Origin: Mermis nigrescens
Taxonomy: Eukaryota; Nematoda; Enoplea; Mermithida; Mermithidae
Reading direction: 5' to 3'
Length of the DNA stretch: 64,000 nucleotides
Assembly (NCBI GenBank): GCA_036768485.1
Contig: JAVLUZ010000711.1
Coordinates: forward strand, 62,001 to 126,000
Shown: piece by piece, positions 34,270-45,394 of the stretch
How the letters are laid out: each line of letters starts with the position of its first letter
How positions within the stretch are numbered: position 1 is the stretch's first letter
Made by a program: the position numbers and the translations under genes
The notes under the pieces: generated by a model
What the model saw: the letters and a program-made list of their open reading frames with translations, nothing else
Database searches by the model: none
What the model was told of the DNA's origin: nothing

Positions 34270-34915
34270 CGTAGAATCGACCCATTTCGCGATAAAGACA
34301 GAGAGCAAATAACACAGATCACAATTAAAAAGATAAATTGTTAACACTTTTATTGTTAAAATTTCTATCCTAGAGATATTTTTTCAAAATAAATCTTTCC
34401 GTAATTTGGTCATATTCGGCGCCGACGTCTTTAATTAGCCGCAAAATTTTTTACATAGCGGACAATTAAATTTTACCCCTCAAAAAATCATCGACCCCTC
34501 GATTTTCGGCTAAAACTTGCGTAGTTCTTTCAATTTTAAGCGTTTTTTTGCCATTTTTGGCCAAAACTTCATAAACATTCATTCCCCCCACCCAGAAATT
34601 AGCCGGGTCCCCTCAATTTTGAGCCTTTACACGTATGATGAGAGAGAGGTGTGAAATATGCGACGCCCTTAGCCATACATATAATACGGGATTGGAGACC
34701 CGATCCTATGTCGGTCGTCCCCCTCTATCCGAAAAAATTCAGTAGCCCCATCCCCTTAGTTCTAGCAACAACTTGCGTTTTTGAACCCTCGTTTTTTGCT
34801 ATTTTTGGCTAAAAATTTGAGATCGACTACCCAACCCATTGCAAAGCTCGCCGACTATCTCCCACTCTAAGTCTTGAGCTTTCTTTATATCCTATTCTTC
34901 CGCTGATATTCACTG

Positions 34916-35084
34916 CAGGCACGTATACCAGGATGGAATTGGGGGTTCGCCCCCCCTAAATTCAGAAAAATCGGGAACATAGGAATTTTTTAACGTTATT
35001 TTGTGTCATTTTTGGCCTTTTTGGGCTAAATCCCCCTAATTTAGTGTTGCCCCCCCCAAATTAGGACGGCCAGCTACGTACCTG
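34916..35084 (+). mobile_element. hAT MITE family 4
   Basis: CAGGCACGTATACCAGG to AGCTACGTACCTG. Flanks ATTCACTG / ATTTACTG match 7 of 8. Confidence 0.8.
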
Positions 35085-35335
35085 ATTTACTGTATGATCA
35101 TTTCAGGGTCCCGTGAATCCACTCTATATATACTAGGAAATTTGCGACGATCCTTTCGAGATTTTATGGCTAATGCAAGAGTATTTCAAGAGTACTGTAG
35201 CGCCGCTTTACACTAATGCAGGTAGAAAATTATCAACGATTCTTCCACGATTTTTTTTATCCTCGAGCAGGACCGTTTCTGCACCCTGCGGTTCAACTTT
35301 ACACTACCTACTACTCGTGGAAAATTACCGACAAC

Positions 35336-35400
35336 CAGGGCCGTATTTAAGGGTGGCGGGTAGGGGGGGGGCGGCCGCCCCCCCATTGGCCGAAAAAAAA
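35336..35400 (-). mobile_element. hAT-like family 2 end fragment
   Basis: CAGGGCCGTATTTAAGGG then GCGGCCGCCCCCCCATTGGCC, the family's GC-rich centre. The far end is not identified. Confidence 0.5.
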
Positions 35401-35725
35401 TTTTTTTGATGGATAAGATAATACACGGAAAGATGGAAAAAACGCATGTCTTTGTCATCAAATCTTCAAATTTTCGGCGCTTCGGACGGAAGTACATATT
35501 TTCTATGATTTTGGCTCAAATGCGACCAAAAAACGACACTTTTTATAGCCTTTTGAGTTAAAAAGATTTTTTTCGAAAAATTAGGATTTTATGATCTTAA
35601 TGGATAGGGCATGTCAAGAACCGTCAAAAAATGAGGTGTGTGCGTTCTATCTCGACGAATTTTCCGAAATATATACCAATTTATGATGGGTCCGCTCCCA
35701 CTCACCCCTGGAACGGACCCTCACA

Positions 35726-36034
35726 TTTTTTAGCGTTTCTGACGATGCTCCATCTTTCTAGAGCATGAAAACGTAAAAAATTCCGGAAAAAAATCAGAAA
35801 AGTTGGGACGAATTGAACAAAATATAGTCAAAACATGAGTATAATGGCGCAAAGCGCCGAAAATTGGGCACTTTTGAGCAAATAGATAGCTAAAAACGAT
35901 TAAAGAAGCATCTTTTCTACAAATGTTTAGAAATATTTAAAAAAAAAATTGCCAATTCCGGAGAGAAACGGGTAAAAATTTTTTGCAGAAATTAAAATAT
36001 TTCTAAGGATTGAACCATCCTCCAATCATGTATC
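35726..36034. mobile_element. Family 6 repeat fragment
   Basis: GCGTTTCTGACGATGCTCC ... ATGAGTATAATGGCGC then AAAGCGCCGAAAATT ... CCAATCATGTATC. Confidence 0.55.
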
Positions 36035-36489
36035 CCCCTCTCTTATATCTTTGCCACATAAGGAAAAAACAGAGCAAAAAAAGGACCAATATAAAACATA
36101 GCTCTATAGACAACAGCTCTATAGACAAGGATTGGATACCCTAATAATCATTTAAGACACTGTTATAAGATTAACATTAGTGTAAAGCAACTTGACACTA
36201 ATGTTAAAAAATTACCGACTATCATTCCATGATTTAAAGAGCCGCGAGGCTATTTTAGGCGTACTAACGTCACTTTACACCAGTGCAGGTAGAAGGTGTG
36301 CGACATATATGTAACGGCTCGAAATTTCATTGGGTGAGGGTCTCAGCCATTTTTAGAGAGGGGGGTGGATAATCTTCAATTTTTGGCCAAAAACGGCCAA
36401 AAAAACAGCTATGTACGTAAAACGCAAGTCTTTTCAAAAAATCGGGAAGGGGAGAGCTGTAGAGTAATACTGAATACTGTAGCGCCACT

Positions 36490-36691
36490 TTACACTAGTA
36501 TATTTACCCGATCGTCGTCGCTGCGAGACGCCGATCGATCGTTGGCGGCCGACGCCGACGTCTCGCCCGCGACGCCGCCGCCACGCCGACGTTTTCGCGG
36601 CGACGACGACGACGTCGCGTCGCCGCTCGCGACGCCGAACGACGTCGCCGTCGACGACGCGCCATTGCCGCCGACGGGAGACGACGATTGA

Positions 36692-36722
<31 letters not shown>

Positions 36723-36823
36723 CCGCTGCCGCCGTTACTCGACGGCGATTCGACGAACGTCAACGCCGAAGGATCGCGTAGCGGGCATTTGTGTTGATAA
36801 AGGTTAGACCGGAAGCGATACGT
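36490..36823 (-). CDS. Exon B: second half of the finger, then low-complexity tail with NLS-like basic patch
   Basis: Seen: acceptor TTTTTTCACCAG at the 36823 edge, then in phase 0 TYRFRSNLYQHKC. Joined to exon H (CKECGR) this gives CxxC-x12-H-x-C, a finger with canonical spacing up to the first His and an unusual His-x-Cys end. The same frame continues into FVESPSSNGGSG and then an Arg run. Skipping one base before the (GCC)n run gives instead poly-Ala, a Ser/Gly-rich tail and a PRKRRR patch, ending at TAA 36490-36492. The unshifted frame stays open to 36434. The region is strongly GC-rich compared with its flanks. The downstream frame is uncertain because CG-rich DNA is open in many frames. 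Confidence 0.5.
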
Positions 36824-37555
36824 CTGGTGAAAAAATATTCATTAAAATTGCAAGCAAAATAATTAATAAAAAACAAAAAATGAAAAAATCAGAAAAAACG
36901 CAAAACCATAAATGCATCATTAGAAAAAAAACCTTTTTGAGGGTTTCTCACCGATTTGCACTTAAAAATATAATTTATGACCATTAAAGCATCTTCTACG
37001 AGTTTAACGTACATAAGATTTTGTAAAGTCCCAATGCATTTGATTAATAACTATATGTTTATGTAAATGTTTAATAATTTATTTATTTATTCATTCATTT
37101 ACTCACTTGTTTACCTATTTATGCCTCTATATATTTATTCATTACCTATTATTTACATCTATATATTCAATTATTTATGTATTTATGTATGTATTTATAA
37201 TCAATAAATTTATGTATTTATTTATTTAGCTCATTTATTTATTAATTTTATTTATGTATCTTATCTTACACATGAAACACTTGCGGCGTATACAGTAGTT
37301 TCTTTATTATTATTATTAACATTTTGCATCTTATTTCTTATTTTCTGCTATTACCAATTTGATCAGTACTTAAACAGGTATTCGCTAATTTCGACAAGCG
37401 ATTATACAGCAAATTAGATCATATTAAAAATCATTTTTTCATTTATATTTTAATTTCATGAGCATTTTCTCTTATTTATTCAAATTGACTTACAAATTTC
37501 AGAAATTGTTTTTTACGTATCTGTAGATTATATGCTGAATTTATTTACTCTATCG
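36824..37555. other. AT-rich intron-like stretch with TATTTA low complexity
   Basis: TTTATTTATTCATTC-type repeats at 37075-37260. No ORF or element recognised. Confidence 0.5.
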
Positions 37556-37747
37556 CAATGGCGGATCTAGGATTTTCCTAAGGGGGCGGTACCCCTAAGG
37601 GGGCGGAACCCTAACTTGGGCGGAAAAATTAGCCGTTTTGACCCGAAAATCGCTAAAAAATCGCTCAAAAATGCTTAATTTTTCGCACTATTTTGGGCTA
37701 ATGGGGGGGGGGGCGGCCGCTTCCCCCGCCCCCCGAATCCGCCCCTG
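37556..37747 (+). mobile_element. hAT MITE family 2, perfect duplication
   Basis: CAATGGCGGATCTAGG to AATCCGCCCCTG, flanks both CTCTATCG. Confidence 0.88.
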
Positions 37748-38758
37748 CTCTATCGCTTTTCTCAATCTTCCATGTTTATTTCACTGTATTCAATCGACTA
37801 AAACTTTGACACTTAATTCTATTAGAATCACAATATTACTTACATGAGTTCAAAAAATAAGTAATCATCTTAAAAAATATTAGCATACTACATAAATTAT
37901 ATATTCACATACATAAAAGATAAATTGATTAATGAATGTAAATAGATAAAATAAAAAAAGAAATATTGAATCAAAATAGAAAGAATAAACGATAGTTTAC
38001 GACCTTTCCAACTTTTTTATTGAAATCGAAAATTATTTGAATTAATAATTGTGAAAATTAATCATAATTTTTCATTTAAACTTTTCGATAGAATAATTTA
38101 CAAAAAACGATTACAAACTGTTTTAAACTTTGACAATTACAAACTTTTACTACAAATCTTCCAGCCGAGACTTAAGCAATATATTTTTCATTGACTTCGA
38201 TCTTATCAAAATATATTGGATTTTAATTTAAGGCAATTTTTTCATTAAACTCAATAGAATTTCGAAATTATCAAAAGACGTTGAACTTCAACGATATACA
38301 TAGTTTCTAAATGATTTTATTATTTTTTGATTTTTTTAAATTTGATTCTATGTATTCTTTAAAATTTATTTTTCTACTTATTAATTCATTTTATTATTCA
38401 TTTTTATCAATATCGTTATCGATTTTTTGAATTTGAACCTTTATTCCTCAATTTACCGATTTTTCCATGAGGTAAAATTTTGTTTTACTTTAAGGTATTC
38501 ATTACTATTATGCTTTGAATAATCGATTTTTCCAATTTGCCTAATTTTTGAATTTTTAAAAATTAAACTCGTAAACGAACTAAAGGATACATGAGCGATA
38601 TAAAAAATATTACTTTTTGACACAATCTGCAGCTGTAAGGTCTTTCTGAGCTATGCTTCACGGCATGTTGCTTCAAGTACCAAAAAGAATTGAAAACCTA
38701 AACGAATATCGACTTATAATGTAATTAAATAAAATTACGGAAATTAAAACTGCATGTA
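37748..38758. other. Very AT-rich stretch, nothing recognised
   Basis: No repeat end, exon signal or meaningful ORF seen in about 1 kb. Confidence 0.45.
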
Positions 38759-38878
38759 CAGTGCTCACCACAAAATTTCAATAATAAAGAACCGATTGAG
38801 TTTATTTAGAAAAGCTTTATCACGACCTGGTCGCCGGAGACCTAAATAATATTCTGACATGCTACACTCTAAGAAAAC

Positions 38879-39053
38879 CAGGCACGTATCTCTGGGGGAC
38901 TGGGGTGGGGTTCAGACCCCCCGAACTTCAGGAATATCGGAAAAATATGACTTTTTAAACGTTATTTTGTGCTATTTTGGGCCTTTTTTTGGCTTAGTCC
39001 CCCCAAAAATTGGTGTTGGTCCCCCCAAAATAGGACGGCCAGCTACGTGCCTG
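38879..39053 (+). mobile_element. hAT MITE family 4, perfect duplication
   Basis: CAGGCACGTATCTCTGG to AGCTACGTGCCTG, flanks both AAGAAAAC. Confidence 0.87.
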
Positions 39054-39232
39054 AAGAAAACGCGTCCTAAGAGCTAAGGTCGGGCCGTTAACGATTCAGC
39101 ACGCATTCTTAAATAGACGCGTGATGATAGGGCGCGTGTGCGCATTATGTACACTATTTCATATGCATATGAATAGCACCAGTATAATCAATATTTATAT
39201 GCTCTACGCGCGCTTCCGTAAATGGTCCGACC

Positions 39233-39660
39233 CATACATACACAAAGGGGAGGGTGAGGAGGGGAAGAACCATGCCCTGAAGCGTCAGCCACCCGGACAG
39301 GTACTGTCCTGCGAGTTTGAGCTGATAAAACGTTTTTTGCATCATTTCTGAGGTCAAAAGCAGTAAAAACGTCAAAGTTTTTCCGCGCTTCGCGCCAGAT
39401 TAGTACTTTTAAGAACTCTTTTACTCAAAAAGCGCCCAGAATTGATAAATTGTGCATTTTTTAGTGTTTAAAGTGATATACTGCAGTCAAGATGGACTAG
39501 AAATGCTTTTAAAATGCGATATTAACATGAAAAAACATTTTATAGGCTATTTTGACCATTTTGATCGTTGAAACAGCAAATAAGATCGTGAACGTTAAAT
39601 TAACTGTATTGGATTTTTAGGATTTTACTCCCCTGCTGACCCTAACTTTGTGCACCTATG
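39233..39660 (+). mobile_element. Family 3 repeat inside the foldback
   Basis: CATACATACACAAAGGGG to TTTGTGCACCTATG. Flanks GTCCGACC / GTCCGCCG match 6 of 8. A GCTTCGC hairpin core lies at 39387. Confidence 0.68.
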
Positions 39661-40233
39661 GTCCGCCGACCTAAGCGTTTCGGTCGCGTTTTCTTATAAC
39701 TACAAAGCACATCGCGCTGTTTCGGTTGCATTGTCCTAAAGGCTGGCAGGATACTCTCTAGTTCTCCAGCGATTAGGTCGCGAAAAAGCGTTTCTAACTA
39801 AACTCAATCGTTTCTTTATTGTTCAAATTTCGTGGCGAGCACTGTATTTACATACGTGAAAAAACGATTGTGTGTCCTAAAATGGGGTGTTCTCACCATA
39901 AAATAACGAATAGTTCGCACAATTTTCTTCTTAGATTTCGAAAAAATGTTAAAGAATCGAGTAAATTAAACAAAAAATGATACAAAAAATAGTACACCTG
40001 ACAATTTCACACTTTTGAGCCGAACAATCGATAAAACGCTTTTAACAGCACCTTTTCTATAAAATTCCGGGGTCGGAGGTAGAAAAAATCTCAATCCTGG
40101 TAAATGATTGCGGTTTGTAGGCCAGTCCTGGAATGGGCTTTGGGCTATATATAGACAGCAATTTTCGGTGGAAGATCATCTCCCTTCATATACAATAATC
40201 ACACACGCAACAAGAACGAAGGTTGTGATGGTA

Positions 40234-40421
40234 CACTAATCGCCATGAATGTTGACGCTCTACATATGCTTCAGAGGATGACAGAGCTTACCAAAGGATA
40301 TATCTTTTGCACACCGGTCCTATTTCCGCTCTCGTATGACCGACGTGTTAAAATATATCCTTTCACATACTCTATCATCCTGTGAAGCATATTAGAACGT
40401 CAACATTCGTGGCGAGCACTG
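40234..40421. mobile_element. Small foldback MITE, 188 bp
   Basis: CACTAATCGCCATGAATGTTG and (reverse) CAGTGCTCGCCACGAATGTTG. The arms pair for about 55 bp. TA is kept on the left only. It lies just downstream (minus sense) of exon H, within the intron. Confidence 0.75.
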
Positions 40422-40657
40422 TGAATTCGACCATTTGAATTCAGCCTCCCCCATTTTTTCCCAAATACTTGTTTTATCCTCCCAAGTTGTGACAAACAAT
40501 ATGGCAGAAAAATTGCGTGTTGCAGCCCTTTCTGGGTGGTGCTCTTTTGTCATTTTTGAGGCCGAAAATTCAAGAAATTTATTCCGCAAGAAATGGTCAA
40601 CTACCCCCTCCCAAAATCCGTACACAAATATTTCAAAAGTATGTATATGACACCCAC

Positions 40658-40846
40658 CCGCCCACATTCTTTGCATGCACATGATCGCTTATCATCGCCA
40701 AGTGCAGCAGATGAATCGAAATCATCTTGTTCGTCGCTACCGGCCAATGAAAATGTGCACAAATCTGTTTCGTCGGAATTTGGCAACACTTCGTCGCTAT
40801 TATTTTCGCCGTTCATTAAATATGAAATACGGAATGAAAGTAAAGA
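40658..40846 (-). CDS. Exon H: zinc-finger gene exon ending in half a finger (CxxCGR)
   Basis: Seen: an open 189-nt (63-codon) segment between an acceptor (AATTCTTAG, upstream edge 40846) and a donor (GGGCGG|GTGGGT, exon end 40658). Both edges are phase 0 and an in-frame TAG lies just upstream of the acceptor. The peptide is acidic and Ser/Asp/Glu-rich, then ends SCACKECGR. CKECGR is the zinc-knuckle half of a C2H2 finger (CxxC plus the usual GR/GK). An internal ATG at 40816 could be a start, but the open frame continues up to the acceptor, so I prefer an internal exon. Inferred: it is spliced to exon B at 36823, which opens in the same phase with the missing half. No BTB or other domain exon is visible upstream. 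Confidence 0.6.
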
Positions 40847-40849
40847 CTA

Positions 40850-41630
40850 AGAATTAATACGCTGCCTAAAGCAATAAGTCTCTAACTTACTACATATCGA
40901 TTCCAAAACACATCAAACAGAAAGAAGCGATATTGGACATTCATTTGAATCTTGTAAAAGTTGATAATGAGTGGGTACCTAGTTTCCTGAATTTCTGTAG
41001 CAACAACAAGCAACCTAGCTAGACATTATATATATCCGCCTGTCGTACATTAAGTCCTTACTAAGTAAGCAAATAAGTAGGATGGAAGTAGGAGCGTCCT
41101 ATAGCTTTTCTTGACAAAGACTCTAAATTGATTAGTTATGGAGTCCATTTACATATAAAAATTTCACGTTCTCAGAACGCACACCGTATTTCATCTATTT
41201 GGCTCACAGAGCTAACCATTAGTAACTAAAATTTTCTTCTACACTCCATATTTTGGTGTAAATTTGTATGCCGTCTAAAAACGTTCAAAAATCGATTACA
41301 CACTCTCAGAAACTAGTAAATTTGAAAAACGTAGTTGCAGTCGATATTTTTAAAGTTACATTCATTTTAAAATTTTGGTTCTTGTGAGCGGTTTCAATGC
41401 AAACATCTAAGCAGACCAAGTGTCAGTTTAAGAGAGTGCGCCAGCATTGCCAACAAGTACAGGCCCGTATCCAGCGGGAAGGGGGGCATTTGCTCTGCTC
41501 TCCACAAAATGAAATCTTAGAATGATTTTTCCTTTCCCCCTACCATGCATGATCTCGGGAGGAGGATTTTGAAAAGGGGAGTTTCCTCCAAAAAAATTTT
41601 CACCCCCCCTTCAAAATTAGCGATTATCAA
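40850..41630. other. No gene recognised
   Basis: Only a truncated hAT-type tip (CAGGCCCGTATCCAG at 41460) and one GTGTAAA (41256) stand out. Confidence 0.4.
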
Positions 41631-42751
41631 ATTTTTGGTGCTGACCCGGCCGGAGCCGGGTCTGAACCAAAATGGCCGGAGCCAGGGCCAGGGCCGGTCT
41701 CATATAAAACGTACTATATGGTGAAGATTACTGATAATTCCATGATATTTTATTATACTAATATACTAATACTTTATTCGGAAAAAAAACACAAGGGTAA
41801 AACAAAAGTCGCAAGGAAAATAAAATAAAATGCGAAATGTCCTGGACACACAGGCAAATAAATTGCGCTCACGTGTGCTTTAGAAAGCATGCATAATGTA
41901 GTAATATATAATGCGAACATTTTATTCAATTATCGAAACTAACGTGATCAAGTTAGAGTCTATGAATGCATTTCAACCGATTGAAAACCAAGTGTTCGCA
42001 TATTATATTTCAAAAACACTGATTTGTTGACATTATCAGGCAATAATCTGTTTTGCTCATCATTAGCCACATCACTTGCCACACTGAATTCTTTCACTGG
42101 TCGCATTGCTGCAAGGCGCGCTCAAATAAACTTTGGCCATCTAAATGTTTATTAATGTGAGCGTCATGACCACACCTGGGCTGGGCAAGGGTAGGCAAAG
42201 CCCATCTCATCCCGTCCATGAAACGGATTGGCACAAATTGTGATGGGCTGAAGAAGGGTCTACTTGGATGGGCTGATTTTGAAAAAATGGGAGGAAACAA
42301 GAAAATCAAACCTTGTTTTCACCCATTTTGCCCCCATACCCAATGTAACTTCTTAGGGGTCAACCTACATATGAGAGCCCAGCCCATACTTGGACGGGAT
42401 GGAAGTACGGCTTGGCTATTGCCCATGTTGGCGAACTAATACAGATTACGTTTACTTACTAACGCCCGCTTTACAAGTACGCTATGATGAGATGACTCAC
42501 TCATTCCTACTTCTAAAGTGATTCATTGTGACAGACCTGAAAGGCAAAAACATTATTCACATTGACAGTACATATATACATATGTAAACAACATTGTGCT
42601 CATGTACATAGTACATAAAAGCAGTAGGAACTAGGAACCTACCTACATATACAGGGTGTTTCAAAAAAACACTCCCGGACATTTTGAGGTGTAGAATGCC
42701 TAATCCTTGAGACAAGAACTTTATTTTTTGCCTGAATATTTTCGAAAGTAT

Positions 42752-43940
42752 GCCAGTTATGGTCAACAGAAATTATTGAAACACAAAATAGCTTTAATTC
42801 ACAATGCCCGCCTTTAGCAGCAATAATCAATTTCAAACGTTTACAAAATTCATCAATGGCACAATTAATCTTTTCCTGATTCAAACGTTTCCATGCCCAA
42901 TGTATTCGCCGTTTCAAATGGTCAACGTTTTTGATTTTTGTTTGATAGACAAGTTCTTGTAAAGATTTCCAAACGTAATAGTCTAATGGGTTCAAGTCTA
43001 GCGAATTTGGCGGCCAATCCTCGGGCGAAATAAACGAATTAAAATTCTCTCTCTCATCCACTGAACTGTCAACTTGGCGGTATGCAATGTGGCGCCATCT
43101 TGCTGGAAGATGTAATCGCCATTCGGATACATTTTTGCAAATTCAGGCTTAGCTTTTTTCAATATGGCCATATAACGATGCTTGTCGACTTTTGACCCTG
43201 GATTAATAAACTGAATAGTCGTTCATCCGTTTTTAGACACTCCCGCCCATACCATAAGTTTCTTGGAGAATTTAGACCTTTCTAAGACCAAACGCTCAGT
43301 TTGAACATTCCTTTTCAGCAACTCATAGGCGAAAATTCGATTATTTTGCATATTAACCGGAACAGAGTCTATTAAAAAGTCTTTTTCATCAGTAAAAATA
43401 ACCTTATCTAACCAATCCTGTTTCGATTTTTGCAGCAAACGTTTTGAGCGGTTAAAACGTTTCAATCTTGAAGAATCTGATAATTTTTGGCTTGGAACTC
43501 GCTTGTAAACATTTAATTGTTCTTTTTTGATGATACAGTGGACGCTGGATTGATGAATACCAGTTTTTCGCGCAATTTTCCGAATTGAAAGATGGCTACC
43601 AGCAGCATTGGGAGGACTAATAGCAAGATTTATCACTTTTCAGCAATTTCGAGGCGTTGTTGAAGTTCTGGGACGTCCGCTGCCCTTCTGACGTTCATCA
43701 GTTCCCATTTGTTTAATTTTCTTAACTAACGTCTGAATTCCGTAGAAGTTCTGGGACGTCCGCTGCCCTTCTGACGTTCATCAGTTCCAGTTTGTTTAAT
43801 TTTCTTAACTAACGTCTGAATACCGTAGAAGTTCCAATTGGGCTGATGAAATTCGTTAAAAATCCGCTTTGCACCATAACCAGAATTGACTAACTTTAGG
43901 ACAAAAGCTCTGGACTTAGGGGAAATTTTTCCCATTGCAC
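42752..43940 (-). pseudogene. Mariner/Tc1-family transposase, frameshifted
   Basis: In order on the minus strand: MGKISPKSRAFVLKLVNSG helix-turn-helix start (from 43936), GSGRPRT AT-hook-like linker, second helix-turn-helix (LSIRKIARKTGI), FTDEKDF (first catalytic Asp), MVWAGVSKNG, FQQDGATLH (second catalytic Asp), WPPNSLDLNPLDYYVW, then IIAAKGGHCE. These are hallmark motifs of the DDE/D IS630-Tc1-mariner group. A stop after KNG, a frameshift after QWMRER and an 83-bp tandem duplication near the N-terminus make it inactive. Confidence 0.87.
43662..43827. repeat. 83-bp tandem duplication inside the mariner transposase
   Basis: GAAG then TTCTGGGACGTCCGC begins at 43662 and again at 43745, nearly identical to 43827. 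83 is not divisible by 3, so it shifts the frame. Confidence 0.9.
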
Positions 43941-44292
43941 TAAACTGTGACTCTAAGCTCAGAAAAATGTGGGCTGCAATTTGGCGAAAAATTGTGTAAG
44001 TTGCTTTAGTGTAACAAAAACTACAGTGTAAAACGTCCGGGAGTGTTTTTTTTGAAACACCCTGCATATGCATATGGTGGTGCTTCGTAATACATAATAT
44101 TTCCGATCAAACTTGAAAGGAAGTGTAAGGCTAAACACTGGCTTTGTAATTGAGTTACCCTGTGTACAATACATTTGAAAGTGCATTGTCTGTCAAATCA
44201 TAATTGCTTCATAAAATTGAATTTAAGAAACTTAATTTTGATCCGGTGACCAGCCTTTTTTTAGCCGGGGCCGGGGTTGGTCACCCTCAGAC

Positions 44293-45097
44293 CCAGGCCC
44301 ATATCCAGGATTTTATTTCGGGGGGGGGCCGAAAATTTTTGAGGCCAGATATCTCGAGAACCATTAGGAGATAGGCGAAAATAAAGACAGTTTTGAACGT
44401 ATCTCGGCGAGCTCTATACGACGGTGAAGAAAAATTTCAACAAAAAAATTAAAAAATTTAACTGTATTTCATATTGATATATTGCATTTATCATTTAAGC
44501 TGATTTCTCATCACTTAATCGACGAATTATTTCTTATCTCTTGCCTTTATACTTAATCATTGTGCTTTACAGAGAAAAACAATACGGATAACGAATAATT
44601 CGGCATCAAGCGCCAAAAAAATCGACATATTCTGCATGTCAAGTTCAAATTTGAGCAGTTTTGAGCGGGTCAGAAGACAAAAAACCTATGTAAACAATAA
44701 ATACGGCGCGAAGCGCAGGAAAAATTTCAAGTTTTCCACGTCATAAGTCAAATTTGAACTGTTTTGAGTGAGCTAGAAGGCAAAAGCTATAGCTAAACAA
44801 TGAATCCGGCGCAAAGCGTTAGAAAAAAATTGACTGACATATTCTCTATGTCTGACTCAAATTTGAGCGATTTTCAGCGGTTTAGAAGACAAAACCTTAC
44901 ATAAACAATAAATCGGCGCGATGCGCCGGAAAATTTGGAGTTTACTAGCTCAAAAGTACGCTAAAAACCTGTTTTGGCGGTGTTTCAGACCAACTTTCGC
45001 CAATTTTTCATTTTTCCCTTTGGGGGACCCTTGGGAAAAACAAAAATTTTTTCCGATTTTGGGGGCAGGCCCCCCGCCCCCCCTGGATAGGGGCCTG
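44293..45097. mobile_element. hAT-like element (CAGGCCCMTATCCAGG tips), perfect duplication
   Basis: CAGGCCCATATCCAGG versus reversed CAGGCCCCTATCCAGG (15 of 16). Flanks both CTCAGACC. The 805-bp interior resembles 20543-21351 (ATATCTCGRGAACCATTAGGA) and repeats the GGCGC-GAA-GCGC core several times (44608, 44705, 44810, 44912). Non-coding. Confidence 0.84.
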
Positions 45098-45394
45098 CTC
45101 AGACCTGTCAGGGCTGGAGCCAGGCGGTCAGTCGATCACTGATAAAAACTATATTCAGTCGTTATGCTCCCTCCCATATTCTCAGCCAATATTATTTATT
45201 CCATTCGAATGCATAAATCCTTGGATTGAGCCATAAATTGAGCGTTAATGTTGAAAAACTAATGTTTTTTGCACTATGTCCATCTTGCACAGAATGGCGA
45301 GACCTGAAACGACTTTTTGAACATTTTGTTATTGTAAATTTAGTGTACTGCAATGAATATAACGATCAGTAATATGCTCTATCTCCTATAACTG

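Larger units (their letters stand above)
38759..39844. mobile_element. Foldback element carrying two nested MITEs
   Basis: Tips CAGTGCTCACCACAAAATTT and (reverse) CAGTGCTCGCCACGAAATTT between TA flanks. The arms run at least 90 bp (AATAAAGAAMCGATTGAGTTT). A family 4 MITE (38879-39053) and a family 3 element (39233-39660) have inserted into it. Confidence 0.8.
42652..44064 (-). mobile_element. Mariner/Tc1-like element, 1.4 kb
   Basis: Perfect-looking inverted ends CAGGGTGTTTCAAAAAAACA and (reverse) CAGGGTGTTTCAAAAAAAAC, each followed by CTCCCGGAC. TA borders the left end. Transposase pieces fill the interior on the minus strand. Confidence 0.88.
41631..45141. mobile_element. Composite hAT-like element with GGAGCC/GGCCGG subterminal array
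   Basis: The right end reads, reversed, CAGTGATCGACTGACC and then CCTGGCTCCAGCCCTG. The left end is a matching GC-rich array (CCCGGCCGGAGCCGGG) without a clear tip. Inside lie a mariner (42652-44064) and another hAT element (44293-45097). The left boundary is uncertain. Confidence 0.45.

Noticed and set aside
36365..36691. Plus-strand ORF rich in Asp/Ala/Pro over exon B
   Set aside because: It is the antisense of CG-repeat coding DNA; the minus strand has the acceptor and the finger residues.
41631..45141. Calling the composite a single clean hAT element with both ends
   Set aside because: Only the right tip (CAGTGATCGACTG) is clear; the left end lacks a tip and no 8-bp duplication was found, so it is kept at low confidence.
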